A DNA stretch of 64,000 bases from Deltaproteobacteria bacterium (GTDB lineage Bacteria; Desulfobacterota; DSM-4660; Desulfatiglandales; HGW-15), in the NCBI GenBank assembly GCA_019308745.1, contig JAFDHO010000004.1, forward strand, positions 48,319 through 112,318. Direction: 5' to 3'. The notes under the pieces were generated by a model, which was not told the origin of the DNA, made no database searches, and saw only the letters and a program-made list of their open reading frames with translations. Shown here piece after piece: positions 1 to 16,215 of this stretch (within the stretch, counting starts at the first letter, position 1; each line of letters opens with the position of its first letter). Position numbers and translations under genes: made by a program.

Positions 1-67
1 GGGGAACAGAGCCGCCTTACTTCATAAACCGGCAACGCGGGTGCCTCGGCCCACAGGTTGGAGGAGA

Positions 68-95
68 ATCGCAACTACAAGTTGCTCCTACAGGG
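68..95. repeat. Short REP-like palindrome (gaatcGCAACTacAAGTTGCtcctacag)
   Basis: GCAACT/AGTTGC-type inverted repeat in the intergenic region upstream of trmJ; resembles dispersed bacterial 'TGTAGGAGCAACTT' repeats. Confidence 0.45.
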
Positions 96-155
96 GGGAC
101 AACGAGGCGGGCCATTCGCCCTCGCAAGAGATATCTCCCGGGAAATGATCGACCT

Positions 156-923
156 GTGATGGATAAGGACATACCAGTAAATTTGGCCAACATCTCCATT
201 GTCCTTGCAGAGACCCAGATCCCCGAGAACGTGGGTTCTGTGGCCAGGGCCATGAACAACATGGGGCTCCGCCACCTGATACTGGTCAGTCCCGAAAACT
301 GCGAACTGTCGAGGGTGCTCAAGACAGCAACGGGCAGCTCCATAGACATCATAGAAGAGATGGAGGTCTATGATGACCTCCCGGAGGCACTCGGCCCCTT
401 CAATTACGTGGTGGGAACGACTGCCCGATTGGGAACCCAGCGGCCCGCTCTGACTAATCCTCGCCGCCTGGCACAGGACCTCGTCTCCATATCACAGGAT
501 AACAGGATCGCAATCCTCTTCGGTCCGGAGGACAGGGGGCTTTCCAATGAACAGCTCCGCTACTGCCACACCATAGCTACCGTCCCCACCGCAGGCTTTT
601 CCTCCCTGAACCTTGCCCAGGCCGTTATGATCTTCTGTTACGAGATCTCCCTGGCAGCGGCCCCAACGATACCTGAGCCCCTTCCCCGCCTCGCCAACAG
701 GTTCGAGCTGGAAGGGATGTATGATCACCTCAAGGAGGTCTTCTTGAAGATCGGCTTTATCAATCCTGAAAACCCGGAACACTGGATGCTCAACATAAGG
801 CGATTCCTCTCCCGGGTCCCCTTGAGGGCGAGGGACGTCAGGATAATTCGGGGCATCTGCCGGCAGCTTGATTGGTACACCGACCAGGTCTCAAAGGGGG
901 GCGGTAAGAGGAAACAGGGCTGA
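156..923 (+). CDS. trmJ: tRNA (cytidine/uridine-2'-O-)-methyltransferase TrmJ-like (SpoU/TrmH family)
   Basis: ILVSPENCELSR / ILFGPEDRGLSNEQL / FSSLNLAQAVMI SPOUT motifs. Confidence 0.88.
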   Translation: MMDKDIPVNLANISIVLAETQIPENVGSVARAMNNMGLRHLILVSPENCELSRVLKTATGSSIDIIEEMEVYDDLPEALGPFNYVVGTTARLGTQRPALTNPRRLAQDLVSISQDNRIAILFGPEDRGLSNEQLRYCHTIATVPTAGFSSLNLAQAVMIFCYEISLAAAPTIPEPLPRLANRFELEGMYDHLKEVFLKIGFINPENPEHWMLNIRRFLSRVPLRARDVRIIRGICRQLDWYTDQVSKGGGKRKQG

Positions 924-936
924 ATCTACCTGTGAC

Positions 937-1854
937 TTAACTTTCTTCTTTTCGGTCCGACAGCAACGCGTTCTCAATGGCGATCGCTGCAGGCCCGCTC
1001 AGGGCGGTAATCAGGGAGAGGTCCTCTTTCCGGAAACCGTGGGGTCTCTGGATGGAATCGAAGTAAAGCACCCCCCTGAGCCGGGACCTGCTCATGAGGG
1101 GCACGCACATAACCGATCGGATATTCATCAGCTGCATGCTTTCTGAGACATCGTGTTCATCCTCGCTCAAGGTATCCAGCATGATGACCGGCTTTTTTTC
1201 CTTGATGACCCTGCCTACTATGCTTCGGCTGAACCTCCCAACCTTGTGTTCTCTTTGTTTACTGAAGATTGAGATTATATTTGATATCTTGCCCGTTTGC
1301 TTGTCCACAAGGATGAAGAAGCCCCTGTCGATTCTGATGAGAAGGTCCAGGATTGATTGAAGTATGGACTCGAGGGTCTGATTGAGGTTCAGTGACTGTT
1401 CCAAGATGGCCGCAACCTTTGAAATGAGCTCCATGTTCTTCTTGTGGGTCATCGGCCTATCCTGGACCAGAACCTTGCCCTCCTGCTCCATTTCCTCGGG
1501 GAGGCTGACTGCATCCAGGACCTCCAATTCCTCCTCACCAAGGTCCTCCTGTTCGTAGGAATCCACGAGACTTACGATCACCTTCTTGCTGATTCCAATG
1601 GAGGCCCCGATATCTATTTCCACGTCCTTATTGGGCTCTATCCTTTCTCCGTTTACAAATGTCCCGTTCTTGCTGTTCAAGTCACGAATGAAATACTTCT
1701 TTCCTTTCCTCGTTATTCTCACGTGGCTTCGGGACACTGCGCTATCATCGATGACAATGTTATTGTCGGGAGATCTGCCTATGAAAGTGACGTCACCTTC
1801 GAGACTATGGTGCTCCCCCCTCTTCGGACCTGTCATGACCTGGATTACCGCCAT
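937..1854 (-). CDS. FHA domain + GAF domain signalling protein
   Basis: N-terminal FHA motif GRSPDNNIVIDDSAVSRSHVRI...LNSKNGTFVNG; C-terminal GAF-like region VCVPLMSRSRLRGVLYFDS. Confidence 0.85.
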   Translation of the reverse strand: MAVIQVMTGPKRGEHHSLEGDVTFIGRSPDNNIVIDDSAVSRSHVRITRKGKKYFIRDLNSKNGTFVNGERIEPNKDVEIDIGASIGISKKVIVSLVDSYEQEDLGEEELEVLDAVSLPEEMEQEGKVLVQDRPMTHKKNMELISKVAAILEQSLNLNQTLESILQSILDLLIRIDRGFFILVDKQTGKISNIISIFSKQREHKVGRFSRSIVGRVIKEKKPVIMLDTLSEDEHDVSESMQLMNIRSVMCVPLMSRSRLRGVLYFDSIQRPHGFRKEDLSLITALSGPAAIAIENALLSDRKEES

Positions 1855-2054
1855 GATTCACCATCCCTTATCTACAAGTTTAAGATTATTCCGTCTTACT
1901 ATTGTACAGTTCTCACATATTAACACAATTATCATAATTCGTCAACGTTCATGTTATCTTAGGCTTAATTTGCCTATTGTTGTTTTTTCTCTGACTCGGT
2001 GCTTCGATTGGTGGTGTTACAGGGAAAGCCCTCTCCGGGGGGGCTTCCTGGTTT

Positions 2055-6095
<4,041 letters not shown>

Positions 6096-6239
6096 AGTAT
6101 AGGGAAAGAATACTCGAGCGTCAACAGGCCCCCGACCAAATTGTCTGCACTGGCTCCAGGAAAACCCTCTTACCTTCCGTTGCCTGTCAGCCGATCCCGG
6201 GCGTCATGCCCTCACACGCTATGGCCCCTAACTGGATTC

Positions 6240-7829
6240 TCATCTCCTTCCCCTGTACCGAACCACGCCCCACAGGGACCGCAACTCCCCGGAACCCATT
6301 GCTGCGCTGACCAGGAAATAGATCAACACGCCGCCAAATACAAGGCCTGCCAGGACCAGGGCCAGACTAATGATGCCTGTCTGGGACCCGATCGGGGCAA
6401 TCTCCTCTCTTAGGAGAAAAATAACGAGCCCTGTAATGGCTGATGCTACGAGGCATTTGCAGGCAGAGACCATAACCGGCCTCAATTCCAACAGGGCCAT
6501 CTTCCTCTTCAGCAGGAGGGCCAACAAACAGAACTGGATAGTGGAGGAAAGGGACAAGGCAAGGGCCAACCCCCCGTGTTTTAAGGGTCCCATGAGGAGC
6601 AGACTGAATAGGAGGTTGGCCCCAAGGGAGACAGCAGCCACCTTGACGGGTGTCTTGGTATCTTGAAGTGCATAGTACGCGGACACCATGACCCTTATCC
6701 CAGAAAAGGCCCAAAGGCCCAGGGTGTAGTAGAACAGGGCCCTGTTGGTCATCACCCTTGAAAAGGAGTCAAAAACTCCTCTCTCAAAGAGCACGCTGAC
6801 GATCAGGTCTCCCAGGAGAATGAGCCCCATCATGGATGGTATCGTAATGAAAAAGACCAGCCTCAAGGCATGGTTCAGGGTGTCGCAGAAGTCACCAAGG
6901 TCTTCCTCTGCTGCCTGTTTTGACAGGGATGGCAAGGCGGCGGTGCTGATCGCTATGGCAAAGACCCCCAGAGGGAACTGGACCAGCCTGTCCGCGTAGT
7001 AGAGCCAGGACACGCTCCCTTCCGGCAAGAAAGAGGCAAGGAGAGTCCCCATGAACTGGTTGAACTGGTATATGGCGGAACCGAAAACAGCCGGAGCCAT
7101 GAGGGCTCCTACTCTCCTTACGGCCGGATGCCCGGGCATCCAGCAGGGAGCGAGGCTGATCCCCTTCTTTACGACCCAGGGGACCTGCAAGGCCACCTGA
7201 AGAATCCCCCCCAGAACGACCCCTATGGCTGCCCCCAGGATGGGCTGGGGCAGGTGGGGCGAGATCCAGAGCACGGACAGGATCATTCCCACGTTCAAGA
7301 GGATGGGCGCAGCAGCAGGGGCAGCGAAATGCCTGAGGGAATTCAGGATACCCATGTAAAGGGCGACGAGACTTATGAAAAAGATGTAGGGGAAGGTAAC
7401 GCGGGTCAAGAGGACGGTAAGCTCATATTTGGGCCCCTGGCCCCCGAATCCAAAGGCCTGAATCCTCACGATGAGGGGAGAAAAAAGGATGCCCGCAACA
7501 GTGATCAGGCCAAGGATGAGCAAGAGCAGCGTCATGACTGCCCTGGCCATTTGAAAGGCTTCTGACTTTGTCCTCTGACTCAGGTATTCTGTGAACACGG
7601 GGATAAAAGCGATGGTGAGGGAGCCTTCTGCAAACAGGCGCCTCAAGAGATTCGGTATGCGAAAGGCCACGAAGAAGGCATCAGCAGCCATGCCTGTCCC
7701 AAAGAACCTTGCGATGACCATGTCCCGCACCAGCCCAAGGATCCTGCTCAGAAAAGTAAAAAAGCCCACAGTCCCTGCTGCTCGACTGACGCTCTGTCTT
7801 TCATAGAGGAGATTATCCGAGTTTCCCAT
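6240..7829 (-). CDS. murJ: Lipid II flippase MurJ (MviN)
   Basis: Multi-TM, GFFTFLSRILGLVRDMVIARFFG N-terminus, typical MurJ length. Confidence 0.93.
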   Translation of the reverse strand: MGNSDNLLYERQSVSRAAGTVGFFTFLSRILGLVRDMVIARFFGTGMAADAFFVAFRIPNLLRRLFAEGSLTIAFIPVFTEYLSQRTKSEAFQMARAVMTLLLLILGLITVAGILFSPLIVRIQAFGFGGQGPKYELTVLLTRVTFPYIFFISLVALYMGILNSLRHFAAPAAAPILLNVGMILSVLWISPHLPQPILGAAIGVVLGGILQVALQVPWVVKKGISLAPCWMPGHPAVRRVGALMAPAVFGSAIYQFNQFMGTLLASFLPEGSVSWLYYADRLVQFPLGVFAIAISTAALPSLSKQAAEEDLGDFCDTLNHALRLVFFITIPSMMGLILLGDLIVSVLFERGVFDSFSRVMTNRALFYYTLGLWAFSGIRVMVSAYYALQDTKTPVKVAAVSLGANLLFSLLLMGPLKHGGLALALSLSSTIQFCLLALLLKRKMALLELRPVMVSACKCLVASAITGLVIFLLREEIAPIGSQTGIISLALVLAGLVFGGVLIYFLVSAAMGSGELRSLWGVVRYRGRR

Positions 7830-7888
7830 AGCTGATCTGTGCTACCAATCGGAGGACCGTCAGGTCTCGCACCTCGCTCACTGACGCC

Positions 7889-8107
7889 CCGTCAGGATTC
7901 TGCAAATGAAGACCTCCGGATGAAGCTTGGACCTGGGCCAATCCAAAACGGGCCGTTGCCCAAAGCCTTTTCGTTGGCCTTGTCCCGCCATAGGGTATTT
8001 CAAAACATTGTGTATAGGCACCACTATTGTCGAGCTCTGGGCAACAGCCCGCAAAGGCTTGATCAAGGGCTCAGGGATCTGTTTTGTAAAACCTCGGCCG
8101 GAAACAG
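7889..8107. repeat. Possible diverged inverted-repeat element
   Basis: Left end gtcaggattctgcaaatg resembles ttaggattttgcaaacg at 27290; shared core caaaggcttgatcaa; right end gttttgtaaaacctcggccgga. Confidence 0.3.
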
Positions 8108-8206
8108 GTTCACCGATCTTATCATTCATAATTTTGCCTTGACAAGCGCTAAAAACTGAATTAAAAAATAAAGTTTAAGATCCGGGAAAGAGGAGGATAT
8201 CAAGGC

Positions 8207-8485
8207 TTGGCTACACACAAATCGGCCCTCAAGAGGGCCCGCCAAAACGAGGTCAGAAGGCTCAGGAACATGGCCTACAAGACCAGGATGAAGACCGCAA
8301 TCAAGAACGTCAGGACCGCCATTGAGGAAGGATCTGTTGAGAAGGCCAGGGAAGACCTGACCAAGGCCGTGGCATTGATACAGAAGACCGCCTCAAAGGG
8401 TGTCATCCACAGGAATAAGGCCGCCCGCCAAGTGTCTCGCCTATCCCGCAGGGTAAACCAACTTAGCGCTTCCCAAACCACCTAA
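8207..8485 (+). CDS. rpsT: 30S ribosomal protein S20
   Basis: MATHKSALKRARQNEVRRLRN...GVIHRNKAARQVSRLSRRV. Confidence 0.96.
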   Translation: MATHKSALKRARQNEVRRLRNMAYKTRMKTAIKNVRTAIEEGSVEKAREDLTKAVALIQKTASKGVIHRNKAARQVSRLSRRVNQLSASQTT

Positions 8486-8650
8486 CCCTTCGTTTTACGG
8501 CTCCTATGGCGACCTCGTTGAGAATCCTGCCGAACTCGATCCGGGCCCTCGGAAATCGGGGCGCTCCAAGGGTCCAGTTTGAGGCGCCTTAGGCGGGTGG
8601 GGACTCTCCGCCTCTCCGGAAGGGGTAACCCTGTTTGTCGACCGAAGCGG

Positions 8651-9655
8651 TCAGCCGCAAAGGGATATGATAAGGCTTTCCAGGACAGGCTTCGGCCTTG
8701 AGCCCGACTTGATGAGCCCGTCCGCCTGGTGGAGCAACCTGATGCCCCGTTCCAATTCTTCCCCCGACCACAGCTTAGACTGCCTGGCGAACTTCCCGGC
8801 CGAAAAGGGCATGAGCCCCAGCTTCTTGGCAATTTCCTTGGACCTTCCGCCCTTTGCGGTTATCTCTCTGGCTCTCCAAAGCAGCCTCAGTTGCCTGTTC
8901 AGCATGCCCAATACCTGAAGGGGGGCCCTCCGCCCGTCTTCTTCCTCCAGGAACCGGTTCAAGGTCCTCAGGGACTCTGAAGCATTCTTCAGGGAGATCA
9001 TGTTCATCAACTCAAAGATGTTGTAGGCACGACTGTGGATCACCAGGCTCTTCACCTCATCCTGGCCGACGGGATCATTGCCGTACCTGGTTTTGAGCTT
9101 TTCCAGTTCAGCAGCCATGTCCTGGAGATCGTTTCCCACAAGCTGATGGAGGTAGGCGCAGGCCTGCCCGTCGATTCGCAGATCCATCTCCCGTGCCAGT
9201 CTCTTCATCCATGATAGTGCCTGGCCTTCTCTGACTGCCTCGAAGTGCACGGCCCGGCCCAAGGTCCTCATTTTGCCATAGAAGGTCTTTTTGAAGTCTG
9301 TTTTGGCCGACAGAAACAGGAGGCACGTGGATTCGGACGGGTTCTCCAGGTAAGGGAGAAAGAGACCCAGATCCCTTGCGGTATAATTCTCTGTTCTCCG
9401 GAGTATGATGAGTCGTTTTTGGGCCAGGAAAGGAAGAGAACGGGCACGATCGATCACTTCAGAGGGACTCACTTCATCCCCGTAAAGGGTTTCAAGGTTG
9501 AGGGCCCTCGCGGACTCTGGGATGAGCTTATCCTTGATCCGATCAACGACCTTTTCGAGCCGGAATCCGTCCGGACCATAGAAGAGATAGAAGGGCGCCA
9601 CCTTGCCCTGTTCCAAGGATTTCAGAACTTCCTCCGGGGACAGATCTTTGGCCAT
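8651..9655 (-). CDS. holA: DNA polymerase III subunit delta
   Basis: PFYLFYGPDGFRLEKVVDRI N-terminus and HolA-like C-terminal collar region; follows lptE. Confidence 0.9.
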   Translation of the reverse strand: MAKDLSPEEVLKSLEQGKVAPFYLFYGPDGFRLEKVVDRIKDKLIPESARALNLETLYGDEVSPSEVIDRARSLPFLAQKRLIILRRTENYTARDLGLFLPYLENPSESTCLLFLSAKTDFKKTFYGKMRTLGRAVHFEAVREGQALSWMKRLAREMDLRIDGQACAYLHQLVGNDLQDMAAELEKLKTRYGNDPVGQDEVKSLVIHSRAYNIFELMNMISLKNASESLRTLNRFLEEEDGRRAPLQVLGMLNRQLRLLWRAREITAKGGRSKEIAKKLGLMPFSAGKFARQSKLWSGEELERGIRLLHQADGLIKSGSRPKPVLESLIISLCG

Positions 9656-10224
9656 CAGAACCTTTCCAGGGTCTTCAGGAAGACCCTCTTGGACAGTAGA
9701 CTCGCAATTTCCTCCAGGGCCTGCTTCTTATTGTGGCGGGTCTCCAAGGGATCGGTCCCCACATCATAGTTGGCCCTTTCAGCCATGGCACTTTCACTCC
9801 AGAGGACTCGGCCGCTGGCCCTTTCCACCAGCTTGATATCGAGCTTAAGGGTAAGCCTCCTTGTCTTGGTAACACTGAAGGAGGTCGTGTGGCCGGACAG
9901 GGTTAACTCCTGTTGATCGTAGGCAATGGGTTCGGTCTTTATCTCATGTATCCGGCCGAACAGGATGAAGTCCGCTTCCCCTTCCCCCAAAAGGGGAACC
10001 CTTGCATTGTTAATGAACTCTTCCCTGAGTATCCTGGTGAAGTCTGACTCAAGGCCAATGTCGGAGGACGAAGATGTGACCATGGGGATGGCAAGGCTTT
10101 CCATCTTGATCCCGAGGGGCTCGCCCGAAGACCTGAAGTGGTAGCCACAGGCCGCAGATGACAAGAAAGCCAGGAAAACAACCGCCCTATAAACCCAACG
10201 GCACATCGCCACTCCCTCATTCAT
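9655..10224 (-). CDS. lptE: LPS-assembly lipoprotein LptE-like
   Basis: Lipobox SSAACGYHF; conserved position between leuS and holA. Confidence 0.85.
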   Translation of the reverse strand: MNEGVAMCRWVYRAVVFLAFLSSAACGYHFRSSGEPLGIKMESLAIPMVTSSSSDIGLESDFTRILREEFINNARVPLLGEGEADFILFGRIHEIKTEPIAYDQQELTLSGHTTSFSVTKTRRLTLKLDIKLVERASGRVLWSESAMAERANYDVGTDPLETRHNKKQALEEIASLLSKRVFLKTLERF

Positions 10225-10275
10225 AGCATGCGCGCTCGTCCTTCAATATGACCGCCCCCTGGTCACCGCATGGTT

Positions 10276-12852
10276 TCACACGACCACGTTCACCAGTTTC
10301 TTCTGCACCACAATGACCTTCTTGATGGCTTTCCCCTGAACATACCGCTGGATCCTGTCGTCTTTCAGCGCTTCTTCCTCTATCTCCCGGTCGTTCAAGG
10401 TTGCCGGCACCTCCATTCTGCTCCTTACCTTGCCATTTACCTGCAAGACCACCAGTCTCCTGTCCACTTCAAGGGCCTCCGGGTCGTAGGCAGGCCAGGG
10501 TACGGTCAGGAGGCTCTCCTCGTGATCCAGCATCCTCCATAATTCTTCCGTTATGTGGGGGACTACAGGCGCAAGCAGCACCACGGTTGTCTCCACGGCC
10601 GCTCTTATGACGCTGCCCTCTTCTTCGCTCCAGCTCTTCTTCCCATTGATAGTCCTGTTTATATCGTTGACCAGTTCCATGACCGCACTGATCGCCGTAT
10701 TGAAGTGGAAGCGGTCCTCTATATCATTGGTAACCTTTTTGATCGTCTCATGGATCTTTCTGTAAAGGTCCCTCAGGGGCGGAGCAAGGGGTCTGTTACC
10801 GCCGTGGGGCGCAAACCGCTTCAACTCCTCGATGTTCTCCGCAACCAGTCTCCACACGCGATTCAGGAAACGGAAAGATCCCTCCACACCCTTGTCACTC
10901 CATTCGAGGTCCCTCTCCGGCGGAGAGGCAAAAAGGCAGAACATTCGAACCGTATCAGCCCCGTACTGGTTGATCAGGTCTTCCGGATCAACAACGTTCT
11001 TCTTGGACTTGGACATCTTCACGGTATTGCCGATGGTCACTTCCCCTTGGCAATGAACGCACTTGTTGTCCCTGACCTCATCCGGCAAGAGATAGCCATG
11101 GTTCGGGCACTCCTGGGTCTCTTTACATACCATCCCCTGTGTCAAGAGATTCGTGAATGGCTCCCGCACCTTTAGGTAACCAAGATCTTGGAGGACCCGG
11201 GTATAGAACCTGGAGTAAAGGAGATGGAGGATCGCATGCTCAATGCCACCGATATACTGATCAACAGGCATCCAGTAGTCTACCCTGGAGGGATCTAAGG
11301 GACCCCCATCATAATCGGGGCAGGTATACCTGTCAAAATACCAGGAAGACTCCACAAAGGTATCCATTGTGTCCGTCTCTCGCCTGGCCTCGCCCTTGCA
11401 CCTCGGACAGGTGGTCTTGTAAAAGGACGGTTCATGGGGCAAAGGCGAACCGCCATTTTCCCTCATTTCCAGGTCAAGGGGGAGGATGACCGGCAGGTCC
11501 CCCTCCGGTACGGGCACAGTCCCACATTCCTCACAATAGATTACGGGGATGGGCGCCCCCCAGTATCGCTGCCTGGAGATGTTCCAGTCCCTTATCTTGA
11601 AGTTTTCAGTCTTGTAACCCATGCCCTTTGATTCCAGGTATTCGGCTATGCTGTCAAGTGCCTTCAAATTGGCCTGCCCATTGAAGGGCGGAGAATTGAC
11701 CAGCACCCCTTCCCCTTCGTAGGCCTCTGTCATGGTTTCTTCACTGAGCTCCCTGTCCGGCGGCTGGATTACCACCCTGAGAGGCAGATTGTATTTCTTG
11801 GCAAACTCGAAATCCCTCTGGTCATGGGTTGGGACCGCCATTATGGCCCCTGTCCCGTAATCGAAGAGAACGAAGTTGGCCACGTAGATGGGTATCTTCT
11901 CTCCTGTCGCAGGATTGATGCAGTACCTGCCCGCAAAGACGCCTTCTTTTATGGTAAAATCAGCGGTCCGTATATAGCTATCCACCTTCAGGGTGCGTTC
12001 AATGAAATCCAGGACCTCCTTTTCCTCGGGCCGACCTTTGATGATCTCTCGCAGCATGGGATGCTCGGGAGCAAAACAAAGGAAGGTCGCGCCGAAAACC
12101 GTGTCTTGCCTGGTCGTATAGACTTCGATAACCTCATCAGACCCCTCCATAGGAAACCGTATGATGGCGCCATAGCTCTTGCCAATCCAGTTCTTCTGCA
12201 TAGTCAAGACCCTATCAGGCCATCCCGGAAGCTTGTCGCAGTAATCCAGTATCTCGTCAGCATATTCCGTGATCTTGAAAAACCAGCTGTCCATTTCCTT
12301 CAGGGCGACCTCTTGGTCCGTATGCCTCCAGCATCGCCCGTTTTCCACCTGCTCTTTTGCCAACACGGTCTGGCAACTGTCACACCAGTTCACATAGGTC
12401 CTCTTCTTGTAGGCAAGGCCCCTTTCATACATCTTGAGGAAAATGAGCTGCTCCCAGCGGTAGTATTCCGGGTCGCAGGTTGCAAATTCCCGATCCCAGT
12501 CATAACTGAAGCCCATTCTCTTCAACTGGGTCCTCATATTCTCTATATTCTCGTAGGTCCACTCGGCCGGGTGGGTCTTGTTTTCGATGGCTGCGTTTTC
12601 GGCAGGGAGTCCAAAGGCATCCCAGCCCATGGGGTGCAGCACGTTCTTCCCTTTCATCCTCTTGTACCTGGCAACCACGTCTCCAATGGTATAGTTGCGC
12701 ACATGTCCCATATGGATCCTACCGGATGGATAGGGGAACATTTCCAGGAGATAGTATTTTTCCTTCTCGGGGCCTTCCTTCACCTTGAAGAGTCCTTCAT
12801 TCTCCCAGTAAGCCTGCCACCTTTTTTCCAACTCTTGGGGGTTGTATTTCAT
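10276..12852 (-). CDS. leuS: Leucyl-tRNA synthetase
   Basis: [28 protein letters not shown] (HIGH), [12 protein letters not shown] (KMSKS). Confidence 0.98.
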   Translation of the reverse strand: MKYNPQELEKRWQAYWENEGLFKVKEGPEKEKYYLLEMFPYPSGRIHMGHVRNYTIGDVVARYKRMKGKNVLHPMGWDAFGLPAENAAIENKTHPAEWTYENIENMRTQLKRMGFSYDWDREFATCDPEYYRWEQLIFLKMYERGLAYKKRTYVNWCDSCQTVLAKEQVENGRCWRHTDQEVALKEMDSWFFKITEYADEILDYCDKLPGWPDRVLTMQKNWIGKSYGAIIRFPMEGSDEVIEVYTTRQDTVFGATFLCFAPEHPMLREIIKGRPEEKEVLDFIERTLKVDSYIRTADFTIKEGVFAGRYCINPATGEKIPIYVANFVLFDYGTGAIMAVPTHDQRDFEFAKKYNLPLRVVIQPPDRELSEETMTEAYEGEGVLVNSPPFNGQANLKALDSIAEYLESKGMGYKTENFKIRDWNISRQRYWGAPIPVIYCEECGTVPVPEGDLPVILPLDLEMRENGGSPLPHEPSFYKTTCPRCKGEARRETDTMDTFVESSWYFDRYTCPDYDGGPLDPSRVDYWMPVDQYIGGIEHAILHLLYSRFYTRVLQDLGYLKVREPFTNLLTQGMVCKETQECPNHGYLLPDEVRDNKCVHCQGEVTIGNTVKMSKSKKNVVDPEDLINQYGADTVRMFCLFASPPERDLEWSDKGVEGSFRFLNRVWRLVAENIEELKRFAPHGGNRPLAPPLRDLYRKIHETIKKVTNDIEDRFHFNTAISAVMELVNDINRTINGKKSWSEEEGSVIRAAVETTVVLLAPVVPHITEELWRMLDHEESLLTVPWPAYDPEALEVDRRLVVLQVNGKVRSRMEVPATLNDREIEEEALKDDRIQRYVQGKAIKKVIVVQKKLVNVVV

Positions 12853-13304
12853 GTTTCTATATCACCCTTCCCAGTTCGTTTCTCCTCAAGGCATCCATCC
12901 TGCTTCAACCGATTGTAGATATTGTCCAGGATGCCGTTTATGAATGCCCCCGACTCTTCGGTTCCATACTTCTTGCCCATTTCGACGGCCTCGTTAATGG
13001 TCACCTTTGGGGGGATATCCTTCATGTACAGCAATTCGTAAGCCCCGATACGTAAGACATTCCTGTCCACATGTGACATTCTCTCCAGGCGCCAGTTCCT
13101 GGATGATTCTCTGATCAGTTTGTCCAATTCCTGCTGTTTCTCACACACTCCCAGGACCAATTGCCGCGAAAAAGGCCTTACGTACTTCGACGGCCCAAAA
13201 CACTCGCCTATGAGCTGAAAGGCCTCTTCCGGCTCCCCAGGATTGAATTCCAAATGAAAAAGAACTTGAACAGCCAGTTCCCTAGCTTTCCGTCTCGTTC
13301 CCAT
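12849..13304 (-). CDS. nusB: Transcription antitermination factor NusB
   Basis: [16 protein letters not shown]..., [27 protein letters not shown]. Confidence 0.95.
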   Translation of the reverse strand: MGTRRKARELAVQVLFHLEFNPGEPEEAFQLIGECFGPSKYVRPFSRQLVLGVCEKQQELDKLIRESSRNWRLERMSHVDRNVLRIGAYELLYMKDIPPKVTINEAVEMGKKYGTEESGAFINGILDNIYNRLKQDGCLEEKRTGKGDIET

Positions 13305-13681
13305 CTTTTTCCGCAGGACTTATTGGACGTCTCGGAAAATGACAACCCACTCAATTGGGGCGATGCCCCCAAAAAGCCCTCGCCAGGCCACCTCGAAAGG
13401 GATTTCTCCCTGCCGGCCAGGTCCGGACCCTGCAAGCAGGAACCTTGTCAAGAAAGGGATGATTCCCATCCACGATTGGGGATGAAACTGGAGGATCGCT
13501 GCTCAATCATTCCCCCCACTCAATACCTCGAGAGGATAGAAGGACCTCCACCGGGTCGAGGGGACCTCAACACAATTCCCCCAAAGCTGAACTGTCCTCA
13601 CTTCAAAGGGCCGGGACAGCGTTCACCCCCGTAGCGGGGTTCAGGGTCTATTGGTTGAGAGGGATGATTTCCTTGCGAGCT

Positions 13682-14149
13682 TCATCCCAGTTCCCTGTAA
13701 AGATTGGCCATTTCCATGGCCGCGATAGCGGCATCCCAGCCCTTGTTCCCGGATTTCGTACCGGCCCTTTCGATGGCCTGTTCCAGGTTGTCGGTGGTCA
13801 GGACCCCGAATGTAACAGGGATACCGCTTTCAAGGGCCACCATTGCAATGCCCTTGGATACCTCAGCGGCGACATATTCGAAATGCGGGGTCGAACCCCT
13901 GATGACAGCGCCAAGGCAGATGATGGCATTAAACCCTCCACTCTTTGCGATCCTTTTCGCAGTGGCAGGTATCTCAAAGGAGCCGGGCACCTTTACTATG
14001 GATATGTGTTCTTCCTCGGCCCCATGCCTATTCAGGGCGTCCAGGGCACCATCGACCAGTTTGGAAGATATAAAATCGTTGAACCGGCTCACGATAATTG
14101 CGAACCTCAAGCCTTCCGCGGATATCTTCCCCTCAATTAACCTGGGCAT
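13682..14149 (-). CDS. ribH: 6,7-dimethyl-8-ribityllumazine synthase
   Basis: [39 protein letters not shown]; start MPRLIEGKI chosen over the longer ORF. Confidence 0.95.
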   Translation of the reverse strand: MPRLIEGKISAEGLRFAIIVSRFNDFISSKLVDGALDALNRHGAEEEHISIVKVPGSFEIPATAKRIAKSGGFNAIICLGAVIRGSTPHFEYVAAEVSKGIAMVALESGIPVTFGVLTTDNLEQAIERAGTKSGNKGWDAAIAAMEMANLYRELG

Positions 14150-14322
14150 TACGATCCCCTCCTTGTCGTTTTTGTTGTCGTCGCCGAAAAGCGGACTATT
14201 CCAGCCTTTGACGACCCGATCCCCTCTCTGCCCTGGGGCAACTTTGAAGGGTATTCCCTTCAACCGGCCGGCCACTCCAGATGATTACCCCGGAGAGGTT
14301 CTTCTTGGCCCCTGGCGCAGGC

Positions 14323-15528
14323 CTACTGTTCAAGATTCAAGATGTGGCCCAGTTTCTGGCACTTCGTAATGAGGTATTTCATGTTTTCCGGCCTGGGCTT
14401 GGTTTCAATGGGGACTCGACCCGTGACTTCCAGACCATAACCTTCGAGGCCAATGATTTTCTTGGGGTTGTTTGTCATTAGCTTCATCTTCCTGACACCG
14501 AGGGCATACAGTATCTGAGCTCCAACCCCGTAATCCCTCAGGTCGGCCTTGAATCCGAGTTCCTCATTTGCCTCAACCGTATCACGCCCCTGATCTTGCA
14601 AGGCATAGGCCTTGAGCTTGTTGGCAAGGCCGATCCCCCTCCCCTCCTGTTGCATGTACAGGATAACCCCCAGACCCTCCGCCTGAACCATTTCCATGGC
14701 CCTTTCCAGTTGTGACCCACAATCACACCGGTAGGACCCGAACACGTCCCCTGTCAGGCACTGGGAGTGAACCCTCACGAGGATTTCCTCCTCAGGCTCA
14801 ATTTCCCCCTTCACCAGAGCAAGGTGTTCGTAGTCATCTATGTCATTGACAAAGGCGACGGCCCTGAATTCCCCGTAGGGGGTCGGCAATATGGTTTCCG
14901 CAGCCCTATGGACGAAGGACTCATTCCTCATCCTGTAGGCGATGATGTCCGCCACGGTGGCGATCTTCAGTCCGTGATTCCCCGCAAACTTCTCCAGATC
15001 GGGCAAGCGGGCCATGGTGCCGTCATCATTCATTATTTCACATATGACTGCTGCAGGCTTCAGTCGGGCAAGCCTTGCCAGGTCCACCGAACCCTCTGTT
15101 TGACCGGTCCTGAAAAGGACTCCTCCGCGCCTCGCCCTAAGGGGAAAAACATGGCCCGGCTGAACAAGGTCTTCAGGTCGTGCGTCGTCGGAAATTGCCA
15201 TAAGGATGGTGTGGGCCCTGTCTGCCGCAGAAATCCCCGTAGTCACACCGTGGCGGGCTTCTATGGAGACCGTAAAGGCTGTCTTGTAAGTCGAACGGTT
15301 GTCATGGACCATGAGGGGGAGCTGTAGCCTGTCCACTATCTCAGGGGCAAGGGCAAGACAGATGAGCCCCCGGCCGTACTTCGCCATGAAGTTTATGGCA
15401 TCCGGAGTCACCTTTTCTGCCGCGATGGTAAGGTCACCCTCGTTCTCCCTGTCCTCATCATCCACGAGGATGATCATCCTTCCCTCTTTCAGGTCCTCTA
15501 TGACCTCTTCTATACTTGAAATGGGCAT
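14323..15528 (-). CDS. ribBA: Bifunctional DHBP synthase / GTP cyclohydrolase II
   Basis: [16 protein letters not shown] (RibB) and [19 protein letters not shown] (RibA). Confidence 0.97.
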   Translation of the reverse strand: MPISSIEEVIEDLKEGRMIILVDDEDRENEGDLTIAAEKVTPDAINFMAKYGRGLICLALAPEIVDRLQLPLMVHDNRSTYKTAFTVSIEARHGVTTGISAADRAHTILMAISDDARPEDLVQPGHVFPLRARRGGVLFRTGQTEGSVDLARLARLKPAAVICEIMNDDGTMARLPDLEKFAGNHGLKIATVADIIAYRMRNESFVHRAAETILPTPYGEFRAVAFVNDIDDYEHLALVKGEIEPEEEILVRVHSQCLTGDVFGSYRCDCGSQLERAMEMVQAEGLGVILYMQQEGRGIGLANKLKAYALQDQGRDTVEANEELGFKADLRDYGVGAQILYALGVRKMKLMTNNPKKIIGLEGYGLEVTGRVPIETKPRPENMKYLITKCQKLGHILNLEQ

Positions 15529-15533
15529 CGTGT

Positions 15534-16202
15534 CTATTCACCCGCTCCTTTGAAACCATGTTTCAACAAAAAGTCCCGATCGATCCCCGATTCCTTCTGT
15601 TCTCGGGATCCCCTCGACAAGTTCAGGAACTTCTCCACGTACTTACCCACCATATCTGTTTCAATGTTCACCGGGTCTCCCGGGTTCTTCTCGAGGAGGG
15701 TGGTTTCCTTTGCTGTTTGCGGAATAATATTAACCTCGAACGAGTTCCTTTCGCAACGGTTAATTGTCAGACTGATACCATCCACCGCGACGGACCCCTT
15801 CTCAACCATGTATCGTGACATCTTTTCGTCTACCTCGATTTCCAGGAGATAAGACCTCTCGGAGGGCACTTTTTTCAAAATCTTTCCTGTGCCGTCAATA
15901 TGGCCCGATACCAGGTGTCCACCCAGGCGATCGCTTACCCGGAGTGCCCTCTCCAGGTTCACTTTGTCCCCCTGGGATAACAGTCCCACTGTGCTCCTTG
16001 ATATGGTCTCGGAAGAGACATCCACCTCAAACTCGTTCCCCTTGATTTTGGTTATGGTCAGGCATACCCCATCCACGGAGACACTGTCCCCGATACGGAT
16101 ATCCGATGCCTCGAAGAGGGGCAGAATGGTCAGCTTCAGGCCGCTGCCGATCCTGTCGATCCCCTTTATTGTGCCCGTGCCTTCCACTATGCCCGTAAAC
16201 AT
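15534..16202 (-). CDS. ribE: Riboflavin synthase alpha subunit
   Basis: [21 protein letters not shown] / AVDGISLTI duplicated motifs. Confidence 0.96.
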   Translation of the reverse strand: MFTGIVEGTGTIKGIDRIGSGLKLTILPLFEASDIRIGDSVSVDGVCLTITKIKGNEFEVDVSSETISRSTVGLLSQGDKVNLERALRVSDRLGGHLVSGHIDGTGKILKKVPSERSYLLEIEVDEKMSRYMVEKGSVAVDGISLTINRCERNSFEVNIIPQTAKETTLLEKNPGDPVNIETDMVGKYVEKFLNLSRGSREQKESGIDRDFLLKHGFKGAGE

Positions 16203-16215
16203 CCCACATCCCCTC

